Shown here piece after piece: positions 16,780-24,991 of a stretch of 64,000 bases of DNA. Origin of the DNA: Micromonospora zingiberis (GTDB taxonomy: Bacteria; Actinomycetota; Actinomycetes; Mycobacteriales; Micromonosporaceae); assembly GCF_004331455.1 (NCBI RefSeq), contig NZ_SJJR01000002.1, forward strand, positions 186,001 through 250,000. The letters are read 5' to 3'. Made by a program: the position numbers and the translations under genes. Position 1 is the first letter of the stretch; each line of letters opens with the position of its first letter. The notes under the pieces are model-generated. The model was not told the origin of the DNA, did not search any database, and worked only from the letters and a program-made list of their open reading frames with translations.

Positions 16780-17661
16780 TCAAACCCGTTCGAGGACCAG
16801 CAGGCGGTACTCGATCCAGCGCCGCGAGAGCCCGGCCTGCAACGCCGAGCCGCCGATCATGTTGGCCCAGAACGGCGTCTCGACCAGGCGATCGCGAACC
16901 TGGGGCAGTACGCCCGTGGCGCCCACGACCACGTTGATCACGCGGTCACGTGGCCGTCCCAGGTGCAGGTAGGACGTGAGGTCCAGGTTCTCCCGCAGGC
17001 GCAGCCCCACCCGCTGGCCCATCTCTTCCAACTCGGCCACGGTGTGCAGACTGCCGATGCGCCAGCCGGCGCGGAACTGGTCCAGGCAGCGCTCGCGGGC
17101 GGGTAGACCGCGATCCTTGTCGGTCATCCAGTCGTCGCAGACGATCAGCCGACCGCCCGGCTGCAGGCGCGCGGCCAACGACGGGATCAGCTCCGCCAGC
17201 GACGGCGAGTGCACCATGGACTCGATGGCGACCATCGCGTGATAGCGCGGCTCGGCGGGGAGTTGGGCGAAGTCGTCGCAGACGATCTGGCAGCGCTCCG
17301 CCAGATCTTCGGCCGTCAACCGCCGCTCGGCGATCTCGGCCTGCACCTGGCTGATGGTCACGCCGGTGACGTGGGCGTCCGTCGCCTTGGCGATCCGTAC
17401 CACCGTCGCGCCGACACCGCACCCAAGATCGAGCACGCGTCCCTCGCCGGCCGGCAGATGACCGCTCAGGTGCTCGATCACCAAGCGGTTGACCATGTCG
17501 CCGGCTTCGGCGGTAGTCGCCACGCCCGGCATCCACACGCCCCGGTGGATGGCGTCGTTGATCTCTCCGAAGCGCAGGAAGCGCCGGGTGTTGGCGTCGT
17601 AGTAGCTAGCTACCCGAGTGACGTGCTCAGCCGCGACGCCACCGGCAGATACCTCACCCAT
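16780..17661 (-). CDS. Class I SAM-dependent methyltransferase
   Basis: 293 residues. The SAM-binding signature VLDLGCGVGATV lies near residue 77 and is followed by an acidic loop and the GVTISQVQAEIAERR segment typical of C- and O-methyltransferases of the cyclopropane-synthase/GPP-methyltransferase type. The N-terminus (YYDANTRRFLRFG) and the W-P-G-V segment near 43 are characteristic of that subgroup. Members methylate small acceptors such as terpenyl diphosphates, amines or polyketides. No terpene synthase or other biosynthetic gene is adjacent, so the substrate cannot be given. The start codon is the ATG at 17661. Confidence 0.85.
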   Translation of the reverse strand: MGEVSAGGVAAEHVTRVASYYDANTRRFLRFGEINDAIHRGVWMPGVATTAEAGDMVNRLVIEHLSGHLPAGEGRVLDLGCGVGATVVRIAKATDAHVTGVTISQVQAEIAERRLTAEDLAERCQIVCDDFAQLPAEPRYHAMVAIESMVHSPSLAELIPSLAARLQPGGRLIVCDDWMTDKDRGLPARERCLDQFRAGWRIGSLHTVAELEEMGQRVGLRLRENLDLTSYLHLGRPRDRVINVVVGATGVLPQVRDRLVETPFWANMIGGSALQAGLSRRWIEYRLLVLERV

Positions 17662-17865
17662 CGGCGCAACCTACCACACACTTCGCGACCCGGACTGCCG
17701 GTGAAAACTGGCAGTAATAACCCATGTTCAAAGCGCCCTCCCTCGAAGCGGATAAGTCCTCCTCCCGTCGCCACTCACGGGCATCCGCGTCCCGGCGACC
17801 CTGTCAGCCCCGGTGCACACGCACCCTCCTCGGCTGGCAAGGTGCAGCCGTTCGGCGACCGGATT

Positions 17866-17920
17866 GATCAAGAAGTTTTGGTCTCCGTACGCGCTATTGC
17901 GCGACCAAAACTTCTTGATC
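17866..17920. repeat. Perfect 18 bp inverted repeat (AAGAAGTTTTGGTC type)
   Basis: GATCAAGAAGTTTTGGTC (17866-17883) is repeated exactly inverted at 17903-17920 around a 19-base loop. It is much more AT-rich than its surroundings and lacks the long T-tract of a standard terminator. It is one of two features in the 17662-18028 gap, the other being the tandem array beside it. Confidence 0.8.
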
Positions 17921-17923
17921 GCC

Positions 17924-18020
17924 GTGGGCCGGCTGCGCCGGTGGGCCGGCTGCGCCGTGGGCCGGCTGCGCCGTGGGCCGGCTGCGCCGTGGGCCGGCTG
18001 CGCCGTGGGCCGGCTGCGCC
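17924..18020. repeat. 16 bp tandem repeat, six copies
   Basis: GTGGGCCGGCTGCGCC is repeated six times head to tail; the first unit is 17 bp and the next five are 16 bp and identical. A 16 bp unit shifts frame each time, so it is not a coding repeat. It ends 8 bp before the stop of the minus-strand gene at 18029. Confidence 0.9.
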
Positions 18021-18028
18021 GGTGGTGG

Positions 18029-19066
18029 TTAGGGGTGGGTGGGGAGGACGGTTACGGTTTTGGTGCGGCCTTCGGTGGGGGCGACGTAGGGGTCGAGCGG
18101 CTGGTACACGAAGTGGAAGTAGCCCGTCCTGGGGGGCGGGATGTCCACTGTGAACCGGCCCTTGGCGTCGGTGTCGAGGTTGCCGTATGCCACGTAGCCG
18201 CCGTTGTCGTCGTACAGGGTGAAGTAGATGGCCGAAATCTCGTTGGGGAGCGGCTTCCAGCCGGACGGCGTCAGCCAGGACAGCTGGCCGGAGAGCCGGA
18301 CGGATTGACCAGCGACGACCTTGGTGCGGTCGGTCTTCACGGCGAGGCGCGTCTGCCGAGGGTCGATCGCCAGCGGGAAGCGGACCTCCTGCGACAGGTC
18401 GACGTAGGGGCGGTCGAGCGAGAGCACGTATCGGGCGCTCAGCTCCGGGCTGGACCCGTAGACGGTGAGGGTTTTGCTGAAGGTCCCATCGGCTGCGGCG
18501 ATGGCCTCGTGGTGGCCGAACCCCTCGGAGATCGACACGGGGAAGCCGGCGAGCGGTCGGATCTCGCCGGTGCCGGGCCAGCGTCCCTTGAGCGTCCCGC
18601 TGATGGTCACCTGGCGGTCGTCGTAGTTGACGGAGCCGCGGTCGACGGTGACCTCGTCGAGGAAGGTCTCCACGTAGTAGAGCATCAAGCCGGCCCGCTC
18701 CTGTCGGAGGTGGTTGCCGGCGACATCGGTGACCGCTACGTGCACGACGAATTCGCCGGGCGCGTCGCGGATCAGGGGCACCGTGGAGGCCCAGATGGCG
18801 GCATCCGAGGTCTGTGACTGAAGGACGAAGTCCTCGAATTCGGCGACCGGGGCGCCGGTGTCCTCGGTGACCACCTCCGCCCGGAGCTCAGCCACCGGCT
18901 GGGTCGAGGTGACGGAGACGAACAGGATGCCCCGGTGACCCGTCGAGTCGTTGTAGACGCCATTGACCCGCAGGATGTCGTCGGCCTGGGCGGGCGCGGG
19001 TGCGCCGACGATGACCAGCGCCGCGCTGAGCACAGCGGCGACGAAGATGGATCTTCTCCTCATCAC
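18029..19066 (-). CDS. Secreted protein with Ig-like domains
   Basis: 345 residues. A clear signal peptide (RRRSIFVAAVLSAALVIVG, cleavage near AQADD) is followed by about 310 residues of beta-rich sequence. The start is the GTG at 19066 or the ATG right after it; GGGGGAAC lies just upstream. The middle and end resemble bacterial Ig-like/Kelch-free surface proteins in which short sentences such as VTISGTL, VRLSGQL and GRFTVDIPPPRTGYFHF recur, suggesting two or three Ig-type modules around residues 30-130, 130-230 and 230-340. No enzymatic motif or anchor is seen. The role is unknown, probably extracellular. It is transcribed toward the tandem array and hairpin at 17866-18020. Confidence 0.7.
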   Translation of the reverse strand: MMRRRSIFVAAVLSAALVIVGAPAPAQADDILRVNGVYNDSTGHRGILFVSVTSTQPVAELRAEVVTEDTGAPVAEFEDFVLQSQTSDAAIWASTVPLIRDAPGEFVVHVAVTDVAGNHLRQERAGLMLYYVETFLDEVTVDRGSVNYDDRQVTISGTLKGRWPGTGEIRPLAGFPVSISEGFGHHEAIAAADGTFSKTLTVYGSSPELSARYVLSLDRPYVDLSQEVRFPLAIDPRQTRLAVKTDRTKVVAGQSVRLSGQLSWLTPSGWKPLPNEISAIYFTLYDDNGGYVAYGNLDTDAKGRFTVDIPPPRTGYFHFVYQPLDPYVAPTEGRTKTVTVLPTHP

Positions 19067-19227
19067 GTTCCCCCGTCAGATGCCCGCCGGAAATTGGCGG
19101 GAGCCGACAGTAGTTATAAAGACACTTGTCGTTGTCGGCAACCCCGCTCAGATCGTGGCTGCGGTTCGGCGAAGGGATCTCTAGGCTGAGCCCAGCCGCC
19201 CAGGGTGGGTGTTCGATCGGAGAGCCT

Positions 19228-19971
19228 GTGTCTGATCTGGCAATCAACCTTCTCGCCAGTGCTGTGGCCGGGCTAGCCGTCTGGCTCTCCCAGCGCATCT
19301 TCAACTATCGCAAGCAGGCCCGGGTACGGGCGTTCTTCGGCCTGGCGCCGGGGTCGAGCGCATTGCTCGTCGTGTCGAAGCAGGCCGGAGCCGAGTCGCC
19401 GACCGCGATCGAGAAGGCCGACGTCTCGGCGATGGTCGAACTCGCCGTACTGCTGAAGTCGTGCGATGTGACGCCCAGGTTCTTCATGCACCACGAGCGC
19501 TTGTCGGGCATGGGGGAGGAGGTCGAGTTCTGCATCGGTGGGCCGATGTCCAACCTGCGGACGGCGGCCCACCTGAAATGGCACCTGCCCGGCGTCTGGC
19601 AGGGCACCTTCGAGCAGGATCCCGAGGGCCTGACGCTGTACGTGGGCGACAAGCCGTACGCCCGGGTCCGGTCCGAGGTGGACTACGCGCTGGTGGCGAG
19701 GGTGTACGTGGACGACGGAAGCCGGCCCATCTTCGTCGTCCTCGGCCAGACGGCGCTGGCGAACGAGGGCGCGGCGCGCTACCTGGTCAAGGAGCGCCAT
19801 GCCCTGGTCCGCAAGTACGGCAGTGCCGGCAACTTCTGTTTCGTGCTGGGCATCTACGGCCGCCAGGTGTACGGCTCGCACTTCGTGCGACTTGTCGACG
19901 ACGTGACGGAGGCCGCGTTCACGGCGCGTACCGCGAAGCCCGGCCCGACCGGGCAAGCCGTTACCGGCTGA
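19228..19971 (+). CDS. Membrane-anchored protein with Rossmann-like domain
   Basis: 247 residues from the GTG at 19228, which has CGGAGAG upstream; longer frames reach 19126 but lack a ribosome site. One N-terminal helix (LAINLLASAVAGLAVWL) is followed by a basic stop-transfer stretch. The soluble part begins with a strand and loop (SALLVVSKQAG), and includes VEFCIGGPMSN near residue 112 and PIFVVLGQTALANEGAARYL near 172, an alternating strand-helix pattern compatible with a nucleotide-binding fold. I do not know the family name. Similar single-helix proteins of streptomycetes are uncharacterised. It stands alone between a secreted protein and the GH43 gene. Confidence 0.6.
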   Translation: MSDLAINLLASAVAGLAVWLSQRIFNYRKQARVRAFFGLAPGSSALLVVSKQAGAESPTAIEKADVSAMVELAVLLKSCDVTPRFFMHHERLSGMGEEVEFCIGGPMSNLRTAAHLKWHLPGVWQGTFEQDPEGLTLYVGDKPYARVRSEVDYALVARVYVDDGSRPIFVVLGQTALANEGAARYLVKERHALVRKYGSAGNFCFVLGIYGRQVYGSHFVRLVDDVTEAAFTARTAKPGPTGQAVTG

Positions 19972-19992
19972 TTACTCTCGGGTGTCGATCTC

Positions 19993-20022
19993 TTGACGGT
20001 GAAGGATGTTAGCGTTATCAAT
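19993..20022 (+). promoter_or_regulatory. Promoter with LacI-type operator upstream of GH43
   Basis: A TTGACG -35 box (19993-19998) is followed 17 bp later by TATCAA (20016-20021). The -10 region is covered by ATGTTAGCGTTATCAAT (20006-20022), an imperfect palindrome of the TGTTAnCGnTAACA type used by LacI-family sugar repressors. No repressor gene is next to it. Confidence 0.55.
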
Positions 20023-20066
20023 CCGTTAGCGCGACGCCAGATCGCGGTGACGAGAGGCGGTCGGAC

Positions 20067-21509
20067 ATGCGACTCAAGCTCGCCGGCAGGAGGTTGGTGG
20101 CCACGCTCGCCGCCCTGGTCATGGCGGTGAGCGTCGCGCTGGTCGGGCCGGCCGCGCCGGCCCGCGCCGCCGCCGTCTTCACGAACCCGCTGGCCGAGCA
20201 GCGCGCCGATCCGCACATCTACCGGCACACCGACGGCTACTACTACTTCACGGCGACCGTCCCCGAGTACGACCGCATCGTGCTGCGACGCGCCACCACG
20301 CTCCAGGGGCTCGCCACCGCGCCCGAGCAGGTGATCTGGCGCAGGCACAGCACCGGCGAGATGGGCGCGCACATCTGGGCGCCGGAGATTCACTTCATCG
20401 ACGGCAGATGGTACATCTACTTCGCTGCGGGCCGGGCCGAGGACGTGTGGGCTATCCGGCCGTACGTGCTGGAGAGCAGCGCCGCGAATCCGCTGGATGG
20501 GCCGTGGGTGGAGCGTGGTCAACTCCAGCCGGCCCGGAGCAGCTTCTCGCTCGACGCGACCACTTTCGTCCACAATGGGCAGCGTTACCTGGCCTGGGCC
20601 GAGTATGCCGGCAGCAACTCCAACATCTACCTGGCTCGCCTGGTCAACCCGTGGACGTACGCGGGCACTCCGACCCTGATCGCCACCCCGACGTACGCCT
20701 GGGAGACCCGGGGTTACCGGGTGAACGAGGGGCCGGCGGTGCTGATCCGCAACGGCCGGGTGTTCCTGACCTACTCGGCGAGCGCGACCGACGCCAGCTA
20801 TGCCATCGGGCTGCTCACCGCCGCAGCCGGCAGTGACCTGCTGAACCCGGCGTCGTGGAGCAAACGTGCCACGCCCGTCTTGGCCAGCGACGGCCGGACC
20901 GGTCAGTGGGGCCCAGGGCACAACTCGTTCACCGTCGCCGAGGACGGCAGCGACGTGATCGTCTACCACTCCCGTAACTACGAGCGGTACCTCGGCAACG
21001 GCTACGACCCGCTGACCGACCCGAACCGGCGCACCCGGATCCAGCGCTTCTACTGGAACGCCGACGGTACGCCGAACTTCGGCGTACCGGTGCCGGACGG
21101 CGCCACCCCGGTCCGGCTGCGCGCACACGACCTGCCCGATCGCTACCTGCGGCACTGGGAGTTCCGGGTCCGGTTGGAGCCGGACGTGACCAACCTGGCT
21201 GACTCGCAGTTCCGGATCGTCGCCGGGCTGGCCGACCCGTCGGCGATCTCGCTGGAGTCGACCAACTACCCCGGCTACTACCTGCGCCACCGCGACCATC
21301 AGGTCTGGGTGGAGCGCAACGACGGATCGAACCTGTTCCGGCAGGACGCGACGTTCGGCCGCCGAGCCGGTCTGGCCGACCCGGCCAAGGTGTCGCTGGA
21401 GTCGATGAACTTCCCGGGCCAGTACGTACGGCACCGCGGCGGCCTGCTCTACCTGGAGGCCGTTGCCGACCCGGCCGGATGGGCGTCGGCCACCTTCGCG
21501 CTGGACTGA
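20067..21509 (+). CDS. Secreted GH43 glycosidase with AbfB arabinose-binding domain
   Basis: 480 residues. The signal peptide runs to about ARA at residue 35. The GH43 five-bladed propeller (about 37-340) shows the base D48 in RADPHIY, the pKa-tuning Asp in SFSLDATTF near 170, and the acid Glu in VNEGPAVL near 226. An AbfB/CBM42 domain (about 350-480) follows, with the recurring YLRHR pattern that binds arabinofuranose side chains. The likely activity is release of arabinose from arabinan or arabinoxylan outside the cell. It has its own promoter with a LacI-type operator, so it is probably induced by pentose oligomers. The GH9 protein and the ABC sugar importer in the same accessory region fit a plant-polymer lifestyle. 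Confidence 0.9.
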   Translation: MRLKLAGRRLVATLAALVMAVSVALVGPAAPARAAAVFTNPLAEQRADPHIYRHTDGYYYFTATVPEYDRIVLRRATTLQGLATAPEQVIWRRHSTGEMGAHIWAPEIHFIDGRWYIYFAAGRAEDVWAIRPYVLESSAANPLDGPWVERGQLQPARSSFSLDATTFVHNGQRYLAWAEYAGSNSNIYLARLVNPWTYAGTPTLIATPTYAWETRGYRVNEGPAVLIRNGRVFLTYSASATDASYAIGLLTAAAGSDLLNPASWSKRATPVLASDGRTGQWGPGHNSFTVAEDGSDVIVYHSRNYERYLGNGYDPLTDPNRRTRIQRFYWNADGTPNFGVPVPDGATPVRLRAHDLPDRYLRHWEFRVRLEPDVTNLADSQFRIVAGLADPSAISLESTNYPGYYLRHRDHQVWVERNDGSNLFRQDATFGRRAGLADPAKVSLESMNFPGQYVRHRGGLLYLEAVADPAGWASATFALD

Positions 21510-21592
21510 GCCGGGTTTCCCCAGCCGGCTGGTGACCCGGCGGTTGGCCCGGTCGCGGCGATCGGAGCCGGTTTCGTGTCGGGGGGCGTGCC

Positions 21593-21598
21593 TAGACT
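21593..21598 (+). promoter_or_regulatory. Leaderless-type -10 box of the 21607 operon
   Basis: TAGACT lies 8 nt before the ATG at 21607, and no ribosome site is visible. Confidence 0.5.
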
Positions 21599-21606
21599 TC
21601 CGCGAC

Positions 21607-22002
21607 ATGGCGACGGTGACCTTTGTGGACGAGAGCACGGCCGGTGCTCGTACCCCTGCGTGGGCCTTGCAGATCTTCGAGGAGCGGCTGACGCTGCGTG
21701 AGCTGATCCGGCGGCGGATCCACCAGGAGGTGGCCGAGCACAACGCGGCCACCCCGGCACCGCGCCGGCTGCTGGTGCAGCCCACCTCGACCGAGCGGGC
21801 CCTCAACGGGGAGCCGGCCGAGCGGTCGCACCGCCGGCTCGACGCGGCGCGGCAGATCGCCCTGGCCGAGGAGGCGTTCCGCCGTAACGGTTTCGTGGTG
21901 CTGGTCGGTGACCACCAGGTCGAGGAACTCGACGACGAGGTCGACCTGCGCCGCGACACCGAGGTCACCTTCCTCAAGCTCGTTCCGCTGGTGGGTGGCT
22001 GA
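21607..22002 (+). CDS. Small protein coupled to the DUF4132 gene
   Basis: 131 residues from the ATG at 21607. The N-terminus (TVTFVDESTAGARTPAWAL) is strand-rich. The rest is helical, with LTLRELIRRRIHQEVAEHN near residue 31, and a strand-rich end includes EVTFLKLVPLVGG. There is no signal peptide, membrane helix or catalytic motif. The stop TGA shares its last base with the ATG of the 809-residue DUF4132 gene, so the two are almost certainly one operon and probably one complex. I do not recognise the family. Its size suggests an adaptor or regulator of the larger protein. Confidence 0.65.
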   Translation: MATVTFVDESTAGARTPAWALQIFEERLTLRELIRRRIHQEVAEHNAATPAPRRLLVQPTSTERALNGEPAERSHRRLDAARQIALAEEAFRRNGFVVLVGDHQVEELDDEVDLRRDTEVTFLKLVPLVGG

Positions 22003-24431
22003 TGACCACCACCACCGACACCGTCTGGTACGCCACCCGTGCCCGCGAGCTGGTCGCCGCGAACGACCTGACCGCGCTGGCCGACCACCTCTACACGCAC
22101 GCCCGGCTCTGCCTGGAAGACCCGGAGGTACGCGCCGCACTGCGCCCGTTGCCCCGAGCGGACGTGGCGCGTCTGGTGCACGCCATGGTGCTGCGCCAGA
22201 AGAACGGCCGTAACCGCAGCTGGACGGCGCTGGAGATGATCGGGCAGGTGGCCCGTCGGCTGCCCGCCGAGCTGACCCCGGAACAGCTCGAAGCGCTGGC
22301 CCGGTACGCCGTCCGGACGTCGTACGGCCTGCCGCCCGGCGCACTGGAGATCGTGGCCCGGGGCGTGGCCGCCGCCGGCCCGCTCCCCGCCGACCTGGAG
22401 AAGGTGCTGGCCGCCCGGTCGGGCGAGAGCCAGCGGCTGCGGCAACTGCTGGTCGAGCTTGCCGGCCTGCCGCTCGACCCGGCCGACCCGTGGGCGGAGC
22501 AGGTCCTGGCCGAGTTGCCCACCCTCAATCCGGCCTGGCAGCGGCTCGCCGCACACGCCAGCACCGCCACCACGGCCCGGCCGACGGCCGGCTGGTCGAC
22601 CGAGGCGATTCGGCTGCTCGCCGAGGTCGAACCGGCCGAGGCGGCGACGGTGCTCGACCGGTGGCTGGCCGCCGCCGCACGCAGCCCGCACCGCACACCA
22701 ACCCCGATCAACGCGGATCTGCTGCGTGGCCTGCTCTGGCTTGCCGAGCGGGCCGACCCGGCTCCCGAGCAGGTACGCCTGATCGGTGCCCTGGTCGAGG
22801 CGATGTTGCGCCGGCTGCCCGGCATCGGTCCGGCCTGCCCCAAGGTGGCCAACGCGGCCGTCGGGGTGCTCGGCCGGGTCGACGGCGAGGCGGCGCTGGC
22901 GCAGCTGGCCCGGCTGTCGACCCGGATCACCTACAAGGGCACCCGCAACGAGATCGACAAGGCGCTGGACGCCCGCGCGACGGCGATGGGCATCGGCCGC
23001 GACGAGATCGAGGAACTCGCCGTTCCCGACTACGGCCTGACCGAGGTGGGTCGGCACGAGGTGGCCCTCGGCGGCTGCCGGGCCGAGCTGCGGATCGCCG
23101 GCACCAGCGCCACTCTCGTCTGGCACAACGAGTCCGGCCGCCAGGTGAAGAGCCCGCCGGCCGTGGTGCGCCGGGACCACGCGGCGCAACTGGCCGACCT
23201 CAAGGGCCTGGCCAAGGAGGTCAGCGGGATGCTGGCCGCCCAGACGGCCCGGCTGGACGGGCTCTTCCTGGCCCAGCGCACCTGGACCGTCGCCGGATGG
23301 CGGCAGCGCTACCTCGATCATCCACTGGTCGGCGGGTTGGCCCGCCGACTGCTCTGGCTGGTCGACGGGGTGCCGTGCGGGTGGGCCGACGGCGCGCTGC
23401 GCACCGTGGACGACATCCCGGTCACCGCCGCCGACGACGCGCAGGTGCGGATCTGGCATCCGATCGACCGGCCGGTGGAGGAGGTCGTCGGCTGGCGGGA
23501 GTGGTTGGAGCGGCACCGGGTCGTCCAGCCGTTCAAGCAGGCACACCGGGAGGTCTACCTGCTCACCCCGGCCGAGGAGACGACCGGCACCTACTCCAAC
23601 CGGTTCGCCGGGCACATCCTGCGCCAACATCAATACCATGCGCTGGCCGCTATCCGGGGCTGGAACGATCGGCTCCGGCTGATGGTCGACGACTCGTACC
23701 CGCCCACCTTCAGGGAGCTGCCCGGCTGGGGGCTGCGCGCCGAGTACTGGGTGGAGGGCGTGGGCGACGACTACGGCGTCGACACCACCGAGAGCGGGTC
23801 GTACCTGCGGCTCGTCACCGACCAGGTGCGCTTCTATCCGGTCGCCGCGGCGCAGAACTGGTCACACGCCTCCGGTGGCGGCTACACGTCGGGCCGGTGG
23901 GCCTGGACGGACGCCCGGCCGACCGAGCCGCTGCCGCTCGACCAGATCCCGCCGCTGGTGTTGAGCGAGATCATGCGGGATGTGGACCTGTTCGTCGGGG
24001 TGGCCAGCGTCGGTAACGACCCGACCTGGTCCGATGGGGGCCCGCAGGGCCGGTTCCGGGACTACTGGTCGTCGTACAGCTTCGGGGAACTGTCCGCGAC
24101 GGCCGAGACCCGGCGGGATCTGCTGGCCCGGCTGTTGCCCCGGCTCGCCGTCGGGCAGCGGGCCCGCATCGACGGCCGGTTCCTGGTGGTCGACGGTGAC
24201 CTGCGCACGTACCGGATCCACCTGGGGTCGGGCAACATCCTGATGAGCCCGAACGACGCCTACCTCTGCATCGTTCCGGACCGTGGCGCGGGTCGGCTGG
24301 GGGACCAGCAGTTCCTGCCGTTCGAGGGCGACGGCATGCTGGCCGTCATCCTCAGCAAGGCGATGCTGCTGGCCAAGGACGCCGAGATCACCGATCCGAC
24401 GATCACCCACCAGATCGGCTCCGGCAGGTAA
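22002..24431 (+). CDS. DUF4132 (MolR-like) protein with HEAT-like N-terminus
   Basis: 809 residues. The N-terminal 350 are Ala/Leu-rich helical repeats of HEAT/ARM style. The DUF4132 core begins near residue 345 (ELRIAGTSATLVW) and continues through about 470 (QTARLDGLFLAQRTW, then a W-x-x-R-Y-L-x-H-P segment). A third, mixed domain (about 490-790) contains FAGHILRQHQYHAL and a GSGNILMSPNDAYLCI block. The family includes E. coli MolR-type proteins and WGR-linked proteins; its biochemical role is not settled. No WGR domain is present here. It follows the 131-residue partner with a one-base overlap and ends 69 bp before an unrelated membrane gene. Confidence 0.78.
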   Translation: MTTTTDTVWYATRARELVAANDLTALADHLYTHARLCLEDPEVRAALRPLPRADVARLVHAMVLRQKNGRNRSWTALEMIGQVARRLPAELTPEQLEALARYAVRTSYGLPPGALEIVARGVAAAGPLPADLEKVLAARSGESQRLRQLLVELAGLPLDPADPWAEQVLAELPTLNPAWQRLAAHASTATTARPTAGWSTEAIRLLAEVEPAEAATVLDRWLAAAARSPHRTPTPINADLLRGLLWLAERADPAPEQVRLIGALVEAMLRRLPGIGPACPKVANAAVGVLGRVDGEAALAQLARLSTRITYKGTRNEIDKALDARATAMGIGRDEIEELAVPDYGLTEVGRHEVALGGCRAELRIAGTSATLVWHNESGRQVKSPPAVVRRDHAAQLADLKGLAKEVSGMLAAQTARLDGLFLAQRTWTVAGWRQRYLDHPLVGGLARRLLWLVDGVPCGWADGALRTVDDIPVTAADDAQVRIWHPIDRPVEEVVGWREWLERHRVVQPFKQAHREVYLLTPAEETTGTYSNRFAGHILRQHQYHALAAIRGWNDRLRLMVDDSYPPTFRELPGWGLRAEYWVEGVGDDYGVDTTESGSYLRLVTDQVRFYPVAAAQNWSHASGGGYTSGRWAWTDARPTEPLPLDQIPPLVLSEIMRDVDLFVGVASVGNDPTWSDGGPQGRFRDYWSSYSFGELSATAETRRDLLARLLPRLAVGQRARIDGRFLVVDGDLRTYRIHLGSGNILMSPNDAYLCIVPDRGAGRLGDQQFLPFEGDGMLAVILSKAMLLAKDAEITDPTITHQIGSGR

Positions 24432-24488
24432 CCCGACGGCGGGAGACCGGATGCCGGGGTTCGGCGCAGACGGTGGTCGGCCGGGCGA

Positions 24489-24494
24489 TACCGT
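24489..24494 (+). promoter_or_regulatory. Leaderless-type -10 box of the DUF6153 gene
   Basis: TACCGT lies 6 nt before the GTG at 24501. Confidence 0.4.
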
Positions 24495-24500
24495 GATCAG

Positions 24501-24911
24501 GTGCGAGGCGACGCGGCCACCACCGGGCGATGGGTCCGGACCGTGCTGCTGGCCTGCACGCTGTTCGGGCTGGCCACCATGCACAGCCTCGGCCATGACC
24601 CGATGATCGGGGCGGCCGGGCACGGCAGCCACGCCGAGGCCGTCCCCGCCTGCGCCGACGGGCACTGCACCGCACTGGCCGCCCCGGCTTCCGAGCAGCC
24701 GGGGCACGGTGACGGTGCCGGCTGGGGGGTCTGCCTGGCCATCGCCGCCGGCTTCGCCCTCACCGTCGTGCTCGCCGTCCTTCTCCTTCGGGGTACGCGA
24801 GGCGGGCGGCCACGCGGCCGTACCCCGACCCCGCCGGCCGGCGGTCGGGCCCCGCCGGTGTTCGCCCCGATCGGTCTGACCACGGCCTCGGTGTCGGTGC
24901 TGCGGATATAG
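24501..24911 (+). CDS. DUF6153-like small membrane protein
   Basis: 136 residues from GTG 24501. One helix at the N-terminus (VLLACTLFGLATMHSLG) and one near residue 78-97 (VCLAIAAGFALTVVLAVLLL) flank an extracellular loop with five His and two Cys (HGSHAEAV, CADGHC). This His/Cys content fits metal contact, and related proteins occur next to DUF305 genes, as here. It is probably part of a copper- or metal-responsive envelope pair. The C-terminal tail is Pro/Arg-rich and cytoplasmic. The start is supported by a TACCGT box at 24489. Confidence 0.65.
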   Translation: MRGDAATTGRWVRTVLLACTLFGLATMHSLGHDPMIGAAGHGSHAEAVPACADGHCTALAAPASEQPGHGDGAGWGVCLAIAAGFALTVVLAVLLLRGTRGGRPRGRTPTPPAGGRAPPVFAPIGLTTASVSVLRI

Positions 24912-24991
24912 GAGCCGACCAGCGCGTCCCCCGACGAGGGGTGACCGCGCCGATGACTCCTGCCCATTGCACCGAAAGGCTGAACCGCACC

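Noticed and set aside
17924..18020. CRISPR-like array
   Set aside because: The 16 bp units are directly adjacent with no spacers.
19854..23639. Minus-strand open frame of 1,261 codons
   Set aside because: It covers the GH43 and DUF4132 genes in antisense, has no family features, and reflects GC-rich codon positions.
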